Assembly: GCA_902793685.1 (NCBI GenBank)
Contig: CADBEN010000015.1
Coordinates: 1-52,280 of the forward strand
DNA from: an uncultured Lachnospiraceae bacterium
Lineage (GTDB): Bacteria > Bacillota > Clostridia > Lachnospirales > Lachnospiraceae
Length of the DNA: 52,280 nt
Direction: 5' to 3'
Both the position numbers and the translations under genes were made by a program. Positions 32,188 through 40,271 of the stretch are shown here, one piece after another. Each line of letters begins with the position of its first letter. Position 1 is the stretch's first letter. Under the pieces are notes generated by a model. The model did no database searches. It was not told the DNA's origin and was given only the letters and a program-made list of their open reading frames with translations.

Positions 32188-33159
32188 ATGAACCGAATGG
32201 ACAGCAAAACTCTGAAAATCACCACAGGGGCGATGATCGTCGCGATCTTCGCTATTCTGCTTCTCCTGAACCGGCAGACAGCCGGCTTCTTTGAGGAGCT
32301 GTTCGTCTACCTTCTGCCGATCCCGATGGTCGCCTATTCCGCGAAATACGGAGGGAAAAGCGGTATTCCGGTGTTTGTCGCCATGGCGCTCTTCTCCTTC
32401 CTCTTCGGCACACTGCTGACCGTCTTCTACGCGATCTCCGGCGCTCTCCTGGGTCTCATCTTCGGGACCTGCATCTACCATAAGGTCGACAGCGCAAAGA
32501 CCCTGGTCATCGTCATGCTCCTTTCCGCGGTGTTCAATGTCCTCAGCACCGTTGCCCTGGCGGGCGTCTTCGGCTACGACCTTACCGCAGAGATCCGGGA
32601 AATGCAGAACCAGATGAGCCTGATTTCCGAGAAAGCCGGCACTGCTGTCCCGGAAATGATGCTGAGCCTTGACTTCATGAAACGGATGTTCATTATGTCG
32701 ATGGTCTTTTTCGGCATGGTCCAGGGCTTTCTGATCTACGAGATCAGTCTCCTGATCCTGCGGCGCCTCCGCTTCCCGGTACAGCCGCCCCGGTCCGTGT
32801 TTCTCTATTATCCCCCGAAGTGGAGCGGAACACTGACACTGTTTCTGTTCTTTGTCTATGACTTCACCTTCCTGAATCCGGCAATGGATGAAAATCTCAG
32901 GAATGTATTTCAGATCGTCGGCATCTGCGGATATATGTATCTGGTGGTTTTCGGCATGCTCGCCCTGATTTTGGCGATCCGCATCTGGGTGACCCGGAAC
33001 CCTCTGCTCATCGGTCTTCTCGGCATGCTCGCTCTGTTCATCCTTCCGCAGGCACTCATGCTCCTCGGCGTCATGTACATTTCCTTTTCGCTTCACCGCC
33101 AGCTGCTGGAAGCCCTGGAGCGCAAAAACCGGAATGGCAGGAAGCCTCAGGAGAACTGA
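32188..33159 (+). CDS. DUF2232 (YybS-like) membrane protein
   Basis: A 323-residue integral membrane protein with about eight helices. An N-terminal block (TGAMIVAIFAILLLLN, YLLPIPMVAYSAKYG) and a C-terminal block with paired helices match the DUF2232 layout. A hydrophilic loop with EIREMQNQMSLISEKAG lies in the middle. The start used is the ATG at 32188; another in frame at 32197 is possible. The function is unknown; relatives are often near sporulation or ribosomal protein genes, which is not the case here. Confidence 0.8.
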   Translation: MNRMDSKTLKITTGAMIVAIFAILLLLNRQTAGFFEELFVYLLPIPMVAYSAKYGGKSGIPVFVAMALFSFLFGTLLTVFYAISGALLGLIFGTCIYHKVDSAKTLVIVMLLSAVFNVLSTVALAGVFGYDLTAEIREMQNQMSLISEKAGTAVPEMMLSLDFMKRMFIMSMVFFGMVQGFLIYEISLLILRRLRFPVQPPRSVFLYYPPKWSGTLTLFLFFVYDFTFLNPAMDENLRNVFQIVGICGYMYLVVFGMLALILAIRIWVTRNPLLIGLLGMLALFILPQALMLLGVMYISFSLHRQLLEALERKNRNGRKPQEN

Positions 33160-33239
33160 CGCGGTCAGTGACCGGGCGCTCCGCTCCTGAGCACGGGTTT
33201 CAGAATCGTAAAAACAGCATATTCTCAGGACAACGCATA

Positions 33240-33293
33240 CAGCGGATTTCCGGAAGAGGCATATTTTGTACTTCCGGAAGCCCGCTGTTTTGC
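33240..33293 (+). terminator. Hairpin after the DUF2232 gene
   Basis: CAGCGG-TTTCCGGAAG pairs with CTTCCGGAAG-CCGCTG around a 14-nt loop, followed by TTTTG. It is a probable terminator. Confidence 0.65.
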
Positions 33294-33378
33294 TGCCGTT
33301 ATTTAGGATAATCCCTTCGTAAAGCAAAGCGGGCCGGCAAAAGGATCCGGCTCCGGAATCACGAAGGAGGTCCCCGAT

Positions 33379-33636
33379 ATGAATCTCAATGAATATACTG
33401 CCCTGTTTCTGTTCTGCCTGACCCTCTCTCCGCTGATGCTGGTCCTCGCCGGGAGCCCCGCAGGGCTCCTGATCATCTGGGGTTATTTCTTTTACAAAAT
33501 CGGCGCTGCCGCGTTCCGCCGGCACCGCGAAGATCTCTGGTACCATTCCCGGAAAGAGGCAGCTTCCAACAGGATCCGAATGGAGCGGATCTTCCGCCGC
33601 ACCCGGCATAATTATGGTTCTGCTTTCTTCTCCTGA
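33379..33636 (+). CDS. Small membrane protein of unknown function
   Basis: An 85-residue protein with AAGGAGG before its ATG. Residues about 8-45 form one or two membrane helices (LFLFCLTLSPLMLVLAG, LLIIWGYFFYKIG), followed by a basic cytosolic tail rich in Arg and His. I do not recognise a family. Confidence 0.65.
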   Translation: MNLNEYTALFLFCLTLSPLMLVLAGSPAGLLIIWGYFFYKIGAAAFRRHREDLWYHSRKEAASNRIRMERIFRRTRHNYGSAFFS

Positions 33637-33642
33637 GGAAAA

Positions 33643-34061
33643 GTGTGGTATCATGAAATCATGAATGGAAGATGGTATTACTGCGATGCAAACGGTGCAG
33701 TGGCCAAAAACCGCTGGATCGGCGACTATTACGTCGGCGGGGACGGCACCATGGCTGTAAATACCTGGATCGGTGCTTATTATGTCGGTGCAGACGGCAG
33801 ATGGGTGCCGGGCCAGTCTTCAGGCGGTTCCGGCCAGACGGCGCAGGCAGGAATTCCTGGATCTACAGCATCCCGGTAAATGTAAATGCTGAGACTTATG
33901 CGGGATCCACTGCGCGTTATAATCTGAACGGCTACAGCCAGTTCACGATCTACGCATCCACCAATGACGTCGTGACCGCCGGCGGCGATGTCCTCTTCCA
34001 CGCCAACGCCTCCGGCTGGAATGTGGACTGGTCCAGGGCAGAGACTGTCAACGTCTGGTGA
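33643..34061 (+). pseudogene. Broken cell-wall-binding repeat gene
   Basis: The first frame encodes three Trp/Tyr/Gly wall-binding repeats (GRWYYCDANGAVAKN, WIGDYYVGGDGTM, WIGAYYVGADGRW) but has no signal peptide, so the 5' part is missing. Near 33852 the frame shifts: one missing A in GGAAT restores a fluent reading into NSWIYSIPVNVNAETYAGST and onward to 34061. The downstream part looks like a folded beta domain. The gene is a paralogue of the intact wall-binding gene at 36341. A sequencing error could explain the frameshift but not the missing signal peptide. Confidence 0.65.
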
Positions 34062-34102
34062 TCCTGCATCATACAACCGTTTTCTGAAAGGAGTCCTGAT
34101 CC

Positions 34103-34594
34103 ATGAAAGCATTTTCCCCGGATGCCCTGTCGGTATTCGGAACCAACTGGGCCCTGCTGACCGCCGGCACGCCGGAACATTTCAATACCATGACCATCGG
34201 CTGGTGCGGCATCGGCCGTATGTGGAACAAGCCCTCCTCCACCGTCTACGTCCGCGAGAGCCGTTACACACTGGAGTTCATGAACGAAAACGACTACTTC
34301 ACTGTCAGCATATATCCGAAGGAATATCTTCCGGATCTTCAGATCCTCGGCAAGTATTCCGGACGGGACTGCGACAAGGTCGGAATGACCCGTCTGACCC
34401 CGCAGGCTGTAGAGAACAGCATGACCTTCGCCGAGGCATCCGTCACCCTGGTCTGCCGTAAAATGTACCGGCAGTTCATGGACGCAGATGCCATGCCGAA
34501 GGATGTCCTGGACACCTTCTACAAGGACGGGGACATCCACTACATGTTCATCGGAGAAGTAGTGGACGTGATCGAGAATGCGCCCGTAAACTGA
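34103..34594 (+). CDS. Flavin reductase family protein
   Basis: A 163-residue FMN-binding split-barrel protein. The start is MKAFSPDALSVFGTNWALLT, and the FMN-contact stretch is FNTMTIGWCGIGRMWNKP, followed by VYVRESRYTLEFM and FTVSIYP. Such proteins bind FMN and reduce it or use it on small substrates. Its ATG follows AAAGGAG. The specific role is unknown; it is a single gene ending at a strong terminator. Confidence 0.88.
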   Translation: MKAFSPDALSVFGTNWALLTAGTPEHFNTMTIGWCGIGRMWNKPSSTVYVRESRYTLEFMNENDYFTVSIYPKEYLPDLQILGKYSGRDCDKVGMTRLTPQAVENSMTFAEASVTLVCRKMYRQFMDADAMPKDVLDTFYKDGDIHYMFIGEVVDVIENAPVN

Positions 34595-34648
34595 TTCCCG
34601 GGCTCCATATTACGTCCCGGATTCCCGTTAATAATCCCGGATTCCCGT

Positions 34649-34694
34649 AAAAAAACCGGCCGCATCAGGAATTCCCTGATGCGGCCGGTTTTTA
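34649..34694. terminator. Bidirectional terminator
   Basis: A near-perfect stem with AACCGGCCGCATCAGG arms is flanked by A7 on the left and T5 on the right. It serves the rightward flavin reductase and the leftward XRE-HD gene, whose stop codon it overlaps. Confidence 0.9.
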
Positions 34695-35540
34695 CTTGCG
34701 GTTTACCAGCACGTCGATCGAATTGATCACACTGCCGATGTGATATTTGATGAGGAAATACGCGTTCCGGTAAACGGGATAACGGGTCTGGGCTTCCTCC
34801 AGAAGCGGGAGGACGTAACTGCGGGTCTCCGCGATATACTCCCGGATCTTGCTGTCCGGAAACGCAAAGGTCATAAACGAAACATTGTTGCAGCGATCCA
34901 GAAGCTTTACGATCGTCGCCACGCGGTTTTTGATCAGACGGCTGTAATAGCGCTCCAGCGTTTCTTCCCGGCTTTCCCCCTCCATCGGAATCCTTGTCAG
35001 AAGGCGGACTGCTTCCCGGACTTCGTCCGATACCGGCAGTTCCTCCGGCGCGATATCACAATCCTCACATACATCATGCAGAAGTGCCGTTGCGATCACC
35101 TCATCCTCGTTGATCTCCAGTGATATCGCATGGCATGCAACATTCAGCGGATGCGTGATGTAAGGGATCGCGAAATCCCCCTTCCGGGTCTGGCCGTCGT
35201 GGCTGCTTTTCGCATACTTCAGGGCCATGAGCGTATTGTTCCAGTTTTTGGAACTCGCATGACTCTTGATGAAGTGATACATATGCTTTTCGCTGAAAAG
35301 ATGTTCCCCGACATTTCCCGGAGCAAAGTAGAACTGCGTTTCTCCGCGCAGCGCGGATTCAGGCATACCCAGAACGTCCGAAAGGGCGCTGAATCTGCCT
35401 TTACCCGGCTCGGTACTTCCATTTTCCCAGTTCCTGACAGCCTGTTCACTTACCCCCATAAGTTCGGCAAGACGAAGCTGCGTAATCCCGAGCTCTTTCC
35501 TTCTGGCGGCGATGATGTTCCCGACTTTGATGTCTGCCAT
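34692..35540 (-). CDS. XRE helix-turn-helix fused to a RelA/SpoT-type HD hydrolase domain
   Basis: A 282-residue fusion. Residues about 6-60 are an XRE DNA-binding domain (GITQLRLAELMGVSEQAVRN, then WENG). Residues about 100-270 match small (p)ppGpp hydrolases: H114 in SSHDGQTRKG, H130 in PYITHP, H155-D156 in LLHDVCED, and D215/N218-N219 in KLLDRCNN. All metal-binding positions of the hydrolase fold are present, while no synthetase domain is visible. The start at 35540 follows AGGAGGTCCG. A regulator that reads or removes alarmone is inferred; a different nucleotide substrate is possible. Confidence 0.82.
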   Translation of the reverse strand: MADIKVGNIIAARRKELGITQLRLAELMGVSEQAVRNWENGSTEPGKGRFSALSDVLGMPESALRGETQFYFAPGNVGEHLFSEKHMYHFIKSHASSKNWNNTLMALKYAKSSHDGQTRKGDFAIPYITHPLNVACHAISLEINEDEVIATALLHDVCEDCDIAPEELPVSDEVREAVRLLTRIPMEGESREETLERYYSRLIKNRVATIVKLLDRCNNVSFMTFAFPDSKIREYIAETRSYVLPLLEEAQTRYPVYRNAYFLIKYHIGSVINSIDVLVNRK

Positions 35541-35614
35541 TCGGACCTCCTGAACAAAACCAGTGAACCCGTACATTAAAAGAATAACACTTTTGGGGCC
35601 GGCAGGGGAGAATA

Positions 35615-35651
35615 TTTCCAAACTTCCCCTGAACTGTTATAATCAGTTTAA
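35615..35651 (+). promoter_or_regulatory. Promoter with PerR-box-like site before superoxide reductase
   Basis: TTTCCA (35615-35620), 17 bp, then TATAAT (35638-35643). The sequence TTATAATCAGTTTAA (35637-35651) matches 12 of 14 defined positions of the PerR box TTATAATnATTATAA and overlaps the -10. Repression by PerR, relieved by peroxide, is likely. Confidence 0.55.
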
Positions 35652-35729
35652 GCGGTCCCGTGTGTATTAAAGCATGCGGACCGGCAAATCTGATTCCGCT
35701 AAATATCATTATCACAGGAGGAAACTGCT

Positions 35730-36104
35730 ATGAAATTCTATAAATGCGAAGGCTGCGGAAAACTTGCTGTCCTGTTCAGAGAGTCCGCCTGTCCGACCAA
35801 ATGCTGCGGCGAGCCGATGGTTGAGGTCGTTCCGGGCACTGTCGATGCAGCGAGAGAAAAACACATTCCGGATGTCGCTGTCGAAGGAAACCTGGTAAAG
35901 GTCAAAGTCGGCTCTGTCGAACACCCGATGCTTGACGCCCACTACATTGAGTGGATCATCCTTGAGACCAATCAGGGCTTCCAGAAGAAGGATCTGAAGC
36001 CCGGCCAGGCTCCCGTTGCCGTCTTCGCGCTTGCGGAAGGCGAGACCCCGATTGCCGCTTACGAAAGCTGCAATCTCCACGGAATCTGGAAAGCAGACAT
36101 CTGA
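35730..36104 (+). CDS. Desulfoferrodoxin (superoxide reductase)
   Basis: A 124-residue two-iron protein that reduces superoxide to hydrogen peroxide without making oxygen. The N-terminal rubredoxin-like centre has C6, C9, C25 and C26. The catalytic centre has H45, H65, H71, C114 and H117, with the conserved Glu at position 43. The spacing matches two-centre desulfoferrodoxins. The ATG follows AGGAGG. Electrons would come from a rubredoxin such as the one at 51921. It is a single gene with its own promoter and terminator. Confidence 0.95.
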   Translation: MKFYKCEGCGKLAVLFRESACPTKCCGEPMVEVVPGTVDAAREKHIPDVAVEGNLVKVKVGSVEHPMLDAHYIEWIILETNQGFQKKDLKPGQAPVAVFALAEGETPIAAYESCNLHGIWKADI

Positions 36105-36133
36105 AGCCGGGGAACACTCTGACCGCTTCACAG

Positions 36134-36176
36134 GAAAAGCCTTTTCGGAACCATATTCCGGGAGGGCTTTTCTTTC
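36134..36176 (+). terminator. Terminator of the superoxide reductase gene
   Basis: GAAAAGCC and GGGCTTTTC pair with an inner GGAA/TTCC stem, followed by a T-rich stretch. Confidence 0.75.
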
Positions 36177-36340
36177 AGTTTTACGGCAGAACTGTCATTC
36201 CTGATTTGTCATGTTTTCACCATTGAGGCACTGCAAACGACAATGTTAAACTGTTTTTGCAGATATCGCCTCTTCTGCAGATACCGTTTCTGCAGATCCT
36301 GATTCTCAGGTCTGTACTGTTGCTGAAAGGAGAAAAAACC

Positions 36341-36883
36341 ATGAAAAAAAGAGTCTTTGCATTACTGCTCGCTGCAGTCATGCTTTCCATGCACCTGACC
36401 ACCTTCGCCGCCGGCTGGGAACAGCTCCAGTCCGGTGAGTGGATGTACTACAATGCCGACGGTTCCTATAAGACAGATACCTGGATCGGAAACTATTACG
36501 TGGATTCCTCCGGCTGCATGCTCCGGAACGGCTGGACCCCGGACGGATACTGGGTCGGCAACGACGGTGCCTGGGAGCCCCAGTGGGGACAGCGGCATGA
36601 CGACGTGGCGCCCTGGCCCGGCAAGCCGTACCGCGGGACCTACACCTACGTCTTCTACAGGGATGTGTACGGCGACGGTGTCGAGCACTGGTCTGCAAAG
36701 GAATCTATTTCCTTCTCAAGCCGTACCACGACCTATGAGATGTATCCGGTGGGCCGCAGCTATTACATGATGATGGACATCCTCAGCGGTGATGTTTACG
36801 GCAGCGTTTCCTTCTCTCCGGACAGGTCTGTCGCATACGTCAATCTTGGCGGCGTCCCCCAGCGCTGTGAAATCGAGTGGTAA
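36341..36883 (+). CDS. Secreted protein with cell-wall-binding repeats
   Basis: A 180-residue exported protein. The signal peptide MKKRVFALLLAAVMLSMHL ends near residue 24 (FAA). Residues 25-85 contain Trp/Tyr/Gly wall-binding repeats (SGEWMYYNADGSYKTD, WIGNYYVDSSGCML, GYWVGNDGAWEP). The C-terminal 95 residues form an unrecognised beta-rich domain (TYTYVFYRDVYGDGVEHWSA). The ATG follows AAAGGAG. It is the intact relative of the broken gene at 33643. It probably stays bound to the wall. Confidence 0.82.
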   Translation: MKKRVFALLLAAVMLSMHLTTFAAGWEQLQSGEWMYYNADGSYKTDTWIGNYYVDSSGCMLRNGWTPDGYWVGNDGAWEPQWGQRHDDVAPWPGKPYRGTYTYVFYRDVYGDGVEHWSAKESISFSSRTTTYEMYPVGRSYYMMMDILSGDVYGSVSFSPDRSVAYVNLGGVPQRCEIEW

Positions 36884-36900
36884 CAAAACAGGAGAACAGT

Positions 36901-37419
36901 ATGAATACTTTTTTTGAGCTTGCGAAAGCACGTTACTCCGTAAAGGGGTTCGACGGAAAACCGGTAGAACCGGAAAAACTGCAGCAGATCCTCGACGCGG
37001 GCAATGTCGCCCCCACCGCCAAGAACAACCAGCCGCAGCGCATCTACGTCATCCAGAGTGAAGATGCCTTGGCGAAGGCCAGGACCCTCACGCCCTGCAC
37101 TTACAAAGCCTCCACTGTCCTTCTCTTCACCTACAACAAGGACGAAGTCTTCCTGTATCCGGGTGCGGAAATGGTCTCCTCCGGTGCAGAAGACGTGTCG
37201 ATCGTCGCGACCCACATCATGCTGGAAGCGGCGGATCTCGGCGTCGGTTCCTGCTGGGTCAATTTCTTCGAACCTGCAAAGGCAAAAGAGCTCTTTAACC
37301 TTCCCGACAATGAAGTCCCGGTGCTCCTGATGCCTCTCGGATATCCGGCAGAAGGTATCGCCCCGCTGGAAAACCACATGAAGAAGAAAGCTCTGGACCA
37401 GACAGTGAAATACCTCTGA
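36901..37419 (+). CDS. Nitroreductase family protein
   Basis: A 172-residue FMN-dependent oxidoreductase. The N-terminal ARYSVKGFDGKPVEPEKLQQ is the FMN phosphate-binding block, and the middle has APTAKNNQPQ. ASIVATHIMLEAADLG-like sequence and SCWVNFF are also typical. The ATG at 36901 follows AGGAG, 18 bp after the preceding gene. It has no flavin-reductase partner and could use nitro compounds or quinones; the natural substrate is unknown. Confidence 0.9.
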   Translation: MNTFFELAKARYSVKGFDGKPVEPEKLQQILDAGNVAPTAKNNQPQRIYVIQSEDALAKARTLTPCTYKASTVLLFTYNKDEVFLYPGAEMVSSGAEDVSIVATHIMLEAADLGVGSCWVNFFEPAKAKELFNLPDNEVPVLLMPLGYPAEGIAPLENHMKKKALDQTVKYL

Positions 37420-37511
37420 TCCGAGGAAACCGGTCCCCGGTTCAGGCTTTCCGGTTCAGGTCTTCCGATTCCGTTCAATTCGGAAGCCGGACAGCTGCCC
37501 TGAAGAAATAC

Positions 37512-37550
37512 AATGCCCTGAGTCATCTGACTCAGGGCATTCTCTTTTTT
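37512..37550 (+). terminator. Terminator of the nitroreductase gene
   Basis: AATGCCCTGAGTCA and its exact complement form a 13-14-bp stem, followed by TCTCTTTTTT. Confidence 0.92.
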
Positions 37551-37582
37551 CATGTCAGTTCATTCAGATCAGTTCATTCAGG

Positions 37583-37684
37583 TCAGTCCTCAAAATACTC
37601 TCTGTAGTCGTTTTCACAGGAAAACAGGATGTACCTGCCGTCTACATATCCCATATAGCCTGCTTCCGTCGAATATCCTTTCAT
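37583..37684 (-). CDS. 33-residue GYMGYVDG-type small protein
   Basis: A very short gene with an ideal GGAGG site 7 bases before the ATG. It encodes 33 residues starting MKGYSTEAGYMGYVDG, followed by a hydrophobic strand with LFSCE and an acidic, tyrosine-rich end (DYREYFED). I recall similar 30-40-residue proteins in Lachnospiraceae, so it is likely real, but no function is known to me. It stands alone between the nitroreductase and the DUF2339-like gene. Confidence 0.7.
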   Translation of the reverse strand: MKGYSTEAGYMGYVDGRYILFSCENDYREYFED

Positions 37685-37835
37685 GTCCGCACCTCCAAAT
37701 CTGTGAGACCTTTCTGTTTCTTACAGTCTCATTCTACGAATTCTGAAGGTGCGAATTATTCTATTCCGGAAGTCCGTTTTTCTTCCCTTCCATTCGGCAT
37801 TCCGATCCGGTTCCATGCGTTCCGGAGTTTTCGAT

Positions 37836-40103
37836 TTACTGTATGCCGTCCTTCCCGGGCGTTTTACTTTGCTGCATGCCGGTCTGCCCGGAACTCCGGG
37901 TCTGCTGCATGCCGGCATTCCCGGTATTCCTGCTTTCTTTCTTCTCCAGCCGGATATAGATAAAGGAGATCAGCAGAGCCAGAAGACCCGCCGCAAGGAA
38001 GACTCCGACCCGCATGCCGCTGCTGAGATCGCCGAAATCATAGACAGCGATCTTTACACAGGCAAAGATCGCAAGTCCCAGCCCGTACAGGCGCAAACAG
38101 CGAAGCTTCATCCGGAATCCGAGCCCCACACAGGCGCAGGCCAGGGCGAGGAGAAGGATGCTGATCCAGACCGGCACCGGGATATCGATGACAAGGATCA
38201 TATACGTCAGGTAGACCGCGTAAAGGAGCCATCCCGGGACCGGGATCCGGAACTCCCTGCTGTCCGCCGGCGTCGTCTGCAGACCGACACTGATACCATT
38301 CCCCGGAACCTGATTTCCGGCCGGGACAGCTTCTTTCCCGGACCGGCCGGGAAGTCTCAGCTTCTCCCCGCAGAGCAGGAACACGGCAGCGCTGCCGATC
38401 ACAAGGAAAAGAACGTAGACCAGATGCAGGTCACAGTCCCTGAGACATTCATGGTGAAGCAGGATCAGAATCAGCATCACCTGCCCGTACAGGCACGTCA
38501 GACTGTCCCGTTTTTTCGGTATCCGCTGCAGGATCAGCGTGAGTACAAGAATGACTGCAGAACAGAGGAGGTGTTTGTAAAGACTCCCTTTGTACCCGAC
38601 GAAAACGGATCCCAGATAGTATTCATGGATCGCACATACGATGTACAGAGTCAGTGCAGCCGCATGGGCACTGAAATACCCGGGCTGGAAAAAGAACAGG
38701 ACAAAGCCGGCCAATGCCATGACGACCCAGAGATTCGGGACCGCTCCCATCCCCGCGGTCGATGCTGTCACAAAAGCCGCAATCGTGATGGCAAGGTGCA
38801 GCATGATCAGGCTGCTGCTTCCGTCCCGCCGCGCAATCAGCAGAGAGACCGCCATGGCCGTGATACAGACCGGGACAGCCACCACGCCTTCCTGCCCGGC
38901 AGCACAGATCATCATCCATATAATGATCAGAGTATAGGCGCCGCGGTACAACTCTCCGGAGCCGTGCTTCAGCGCAAGCACACCCGCTGCAGTGCCGGTG
39001 ACAAAGGGAATGGAGAACATCCCCGCCGTCATGAGACGCTCCCAGGTTTCATTACAGTCGGCAAACAGAAGGGAAATGAGGATCGTCAGTCCCACGATAA
39101 AGTGCCAGAGCAGCACCATCCCAAGCTTTTCCGGAGCGTTCTTCTTTCCCGGATTCTCCGCCTGTTCTCTTCCGAAAAGACGAATGCATTCCATCACGGT
39201 CAGGAACAGCACCACCGGCAGAAGATCCGCTGCTTCAAGGGTATAATGCCCGAACAGCGACCATTCCGAGCTCTGAAGCTGCAGGAAGATGGTAAAAGCC
39301 GCATAGGCGATCATGTGGATCCCGCTGCAGATCTCCCGGTTCCTCCGCACCGGCAGCAGGGCTGCCGCAAGGTTGATAAAGAAGGTCAGGAACGCGGCGA
39401 TCAGGCCCGGCGTCTCCTCTCCCGTCATGATCAACGCAGTATAGCTCCCCAGGAAGAGCACCAGCCGCAGCATCAGGGAATCACGGTGACGGCTCAGCCA
39501 CACCGCAAATCCGGAGATGATCAGTGTCACTGCAAGGACCGCAGGCCCGGGCAGTGTTTTCAGGGAATAGTAATTGATAAGCGCTGCTGCGTAGAGACCG
39601 GCCAGGCCCAGCGCTGAGGTAATCTCAGCGAAGCGCGGAAGCCGTTTGCGGATCCACAGTTCGGAAACCGCCGTCAGAGCTGCAAAAACCACAAACAGGA
39701 ACAGGCCCTGGGCCATCCCGCTGAGGAAGGATGCGCCGAAGATCATCAGGGCAGAAATAAGGAACAGGACGCCTATCACTGAAAGCACCGTCGCCGCGAT
39801 ATTGAACTCAATGCCTCCGGGCGTGCCGGCATTGCCCGCGTGCTGTTTCCGCTGCGCCGAAGCCGCGGCAGGCCTTCCTGTCTGCTGTCCGGGCGTCGGA
39901 GCCGCAGCTGAAGTTCCCGCCGGTGCGGGGCCTGCCGCCTGCAGTCCCCGGAGTTCCTTCCGGACTGCCTCCAGTTCAGCCGCCTGCCGGTCCAGGCGGG
40001 CAGAAAGTTCCCGGAGCTTCACATCTGGCTGCGGCGTCCCGCAGGACGCACAGAACCGCACTGCATCGGGCATCTGCCGCCCGCATTTCGCACAGTATTT
40101 CAT
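37836..40103 (-). CDS. Zinc-ribbon, DUF2339-like multi-pass membrane protein
   Basis: A 755-residue protein. Residues 1-28 form a zinc ribbon (YCAKCGRQMPDAVRFCASCG), and about 28-55 a coiled coil (LSARLDRQAAELEAVRKELR). Residues 56-95 are a Pro/Ala/Gln-rich linker, and about 100-720 hold some 18-20 membrane helices. The C-terminal 40 residues contain repeats of the type GMQQTRSSGQT. The layout matches DUF2339 proteins, whose function is not established. There is no partner gene; the ilvBN terminator lies just upstream. Confidence 0.78.
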   Translation of the reverse strand: MKYCAKCGRQMPDAVRFCASCGTPQPDVKLRELSARLDRQAAELEAVRKELRGLQAAGPAPAGTSAAAPTPGQQTGRPAAASAQRKQHAGNAGTPGGIEFNIAATVLSVIGVLFLISALMIFGASFLSGMAQGLFLFVVFAALTAVSELWIRKRLPRFAEITSALGLAGLYAAALINYYSLKTLPGPAVLAVTLIISGFAVWLSRHRDSLMLRLVLFLGSYTALIMTGEETPGLIAAFLTFFINLAAALLPVRRNREICSGIHMIAYAAFTIFLQLQSSEWSLFGHYTLEAADLLPVVLFLTVMECIRLFGREQAENPGKKNAPEKLGMVLLWHFIVGLTILISLLFADCNETWERLMTAGMFSIPFVTGTAAGVLALKHGSGELYRGAYTLIIIWMMICAAGQEGVVAVPVCITAMAVSLLIARRDGSSSLIMLHLAITIAAFVTASTAGMGAVPNLWVVMALAGFVLFFFQPGYFSAHAAALTLYIVCAIHEYYLGSVFVGYKGSLYKHLLCSAVILVLTLILQRIPKKRDSLTCLYGQVMLILILLHHECLRDCDLHLVYVLFLVIGSAAVFLLCGEKLRLPGRSGKEAVPAGNQVPGNGISVGLQTTPADSREFRIPVPGWLLYAVYLTYMILVIDIPVPVWISILLLALACACVGLGFRMKLRCLRLYGLGLAIFACVKIAVYDFGDLSSGMRVGVFLAAGLLALLISFIYIRLEKKESRNTGNAGMQQTRSSGQTGMQQSKTPGKDGIQ

Positions 40104-40137
40104 GAGTTCTCCTTTCGTTTCCTCCCACCCTGATTAT

Positions 40138-40179
40138 ATTAAAAAGAAACAGACCGGGACATAGACAGTTCCGGTCTGT
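40138..40179 (-). terminator. Terminator of ilvB-ilvN
   Basis: On the minus strand ACAGACCGG and CCGGTCTGT pair around a 13-nt loop, followed by TTCTTTTT. It lies between ilvN and the DUF2339-like gene. Confidence 0.75.
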
Positions 40180-40271
40180 TTGTACAAGAGTCTATTATTG
40201 GTCTCCGGTTTTGTTTTCCGAAGCTTCGTTTTCCGGTCTTTCCCGGCGGAGTCCGCCGCTTAACCCTCCGT

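Noticed and set aside
32125-33654. Long minus-strand frame opposite the DUF2232 gene
   Set aside because: It runs across the intergenic terminator and mirrors the membrane protein; there is no ribosome-binding site or recognisable domain.
37749-39617. A 600-codon frame antisense to the DUF2339-like gene
   Set aside because: Its Asp/Arg/Gln/His-rich composition, lack of a ribosome-binding site and position opposite a clear membrane protein mark it as a shadow. Similar shadows occur at 8242-9570, 10133-11515 and 50640-52100.
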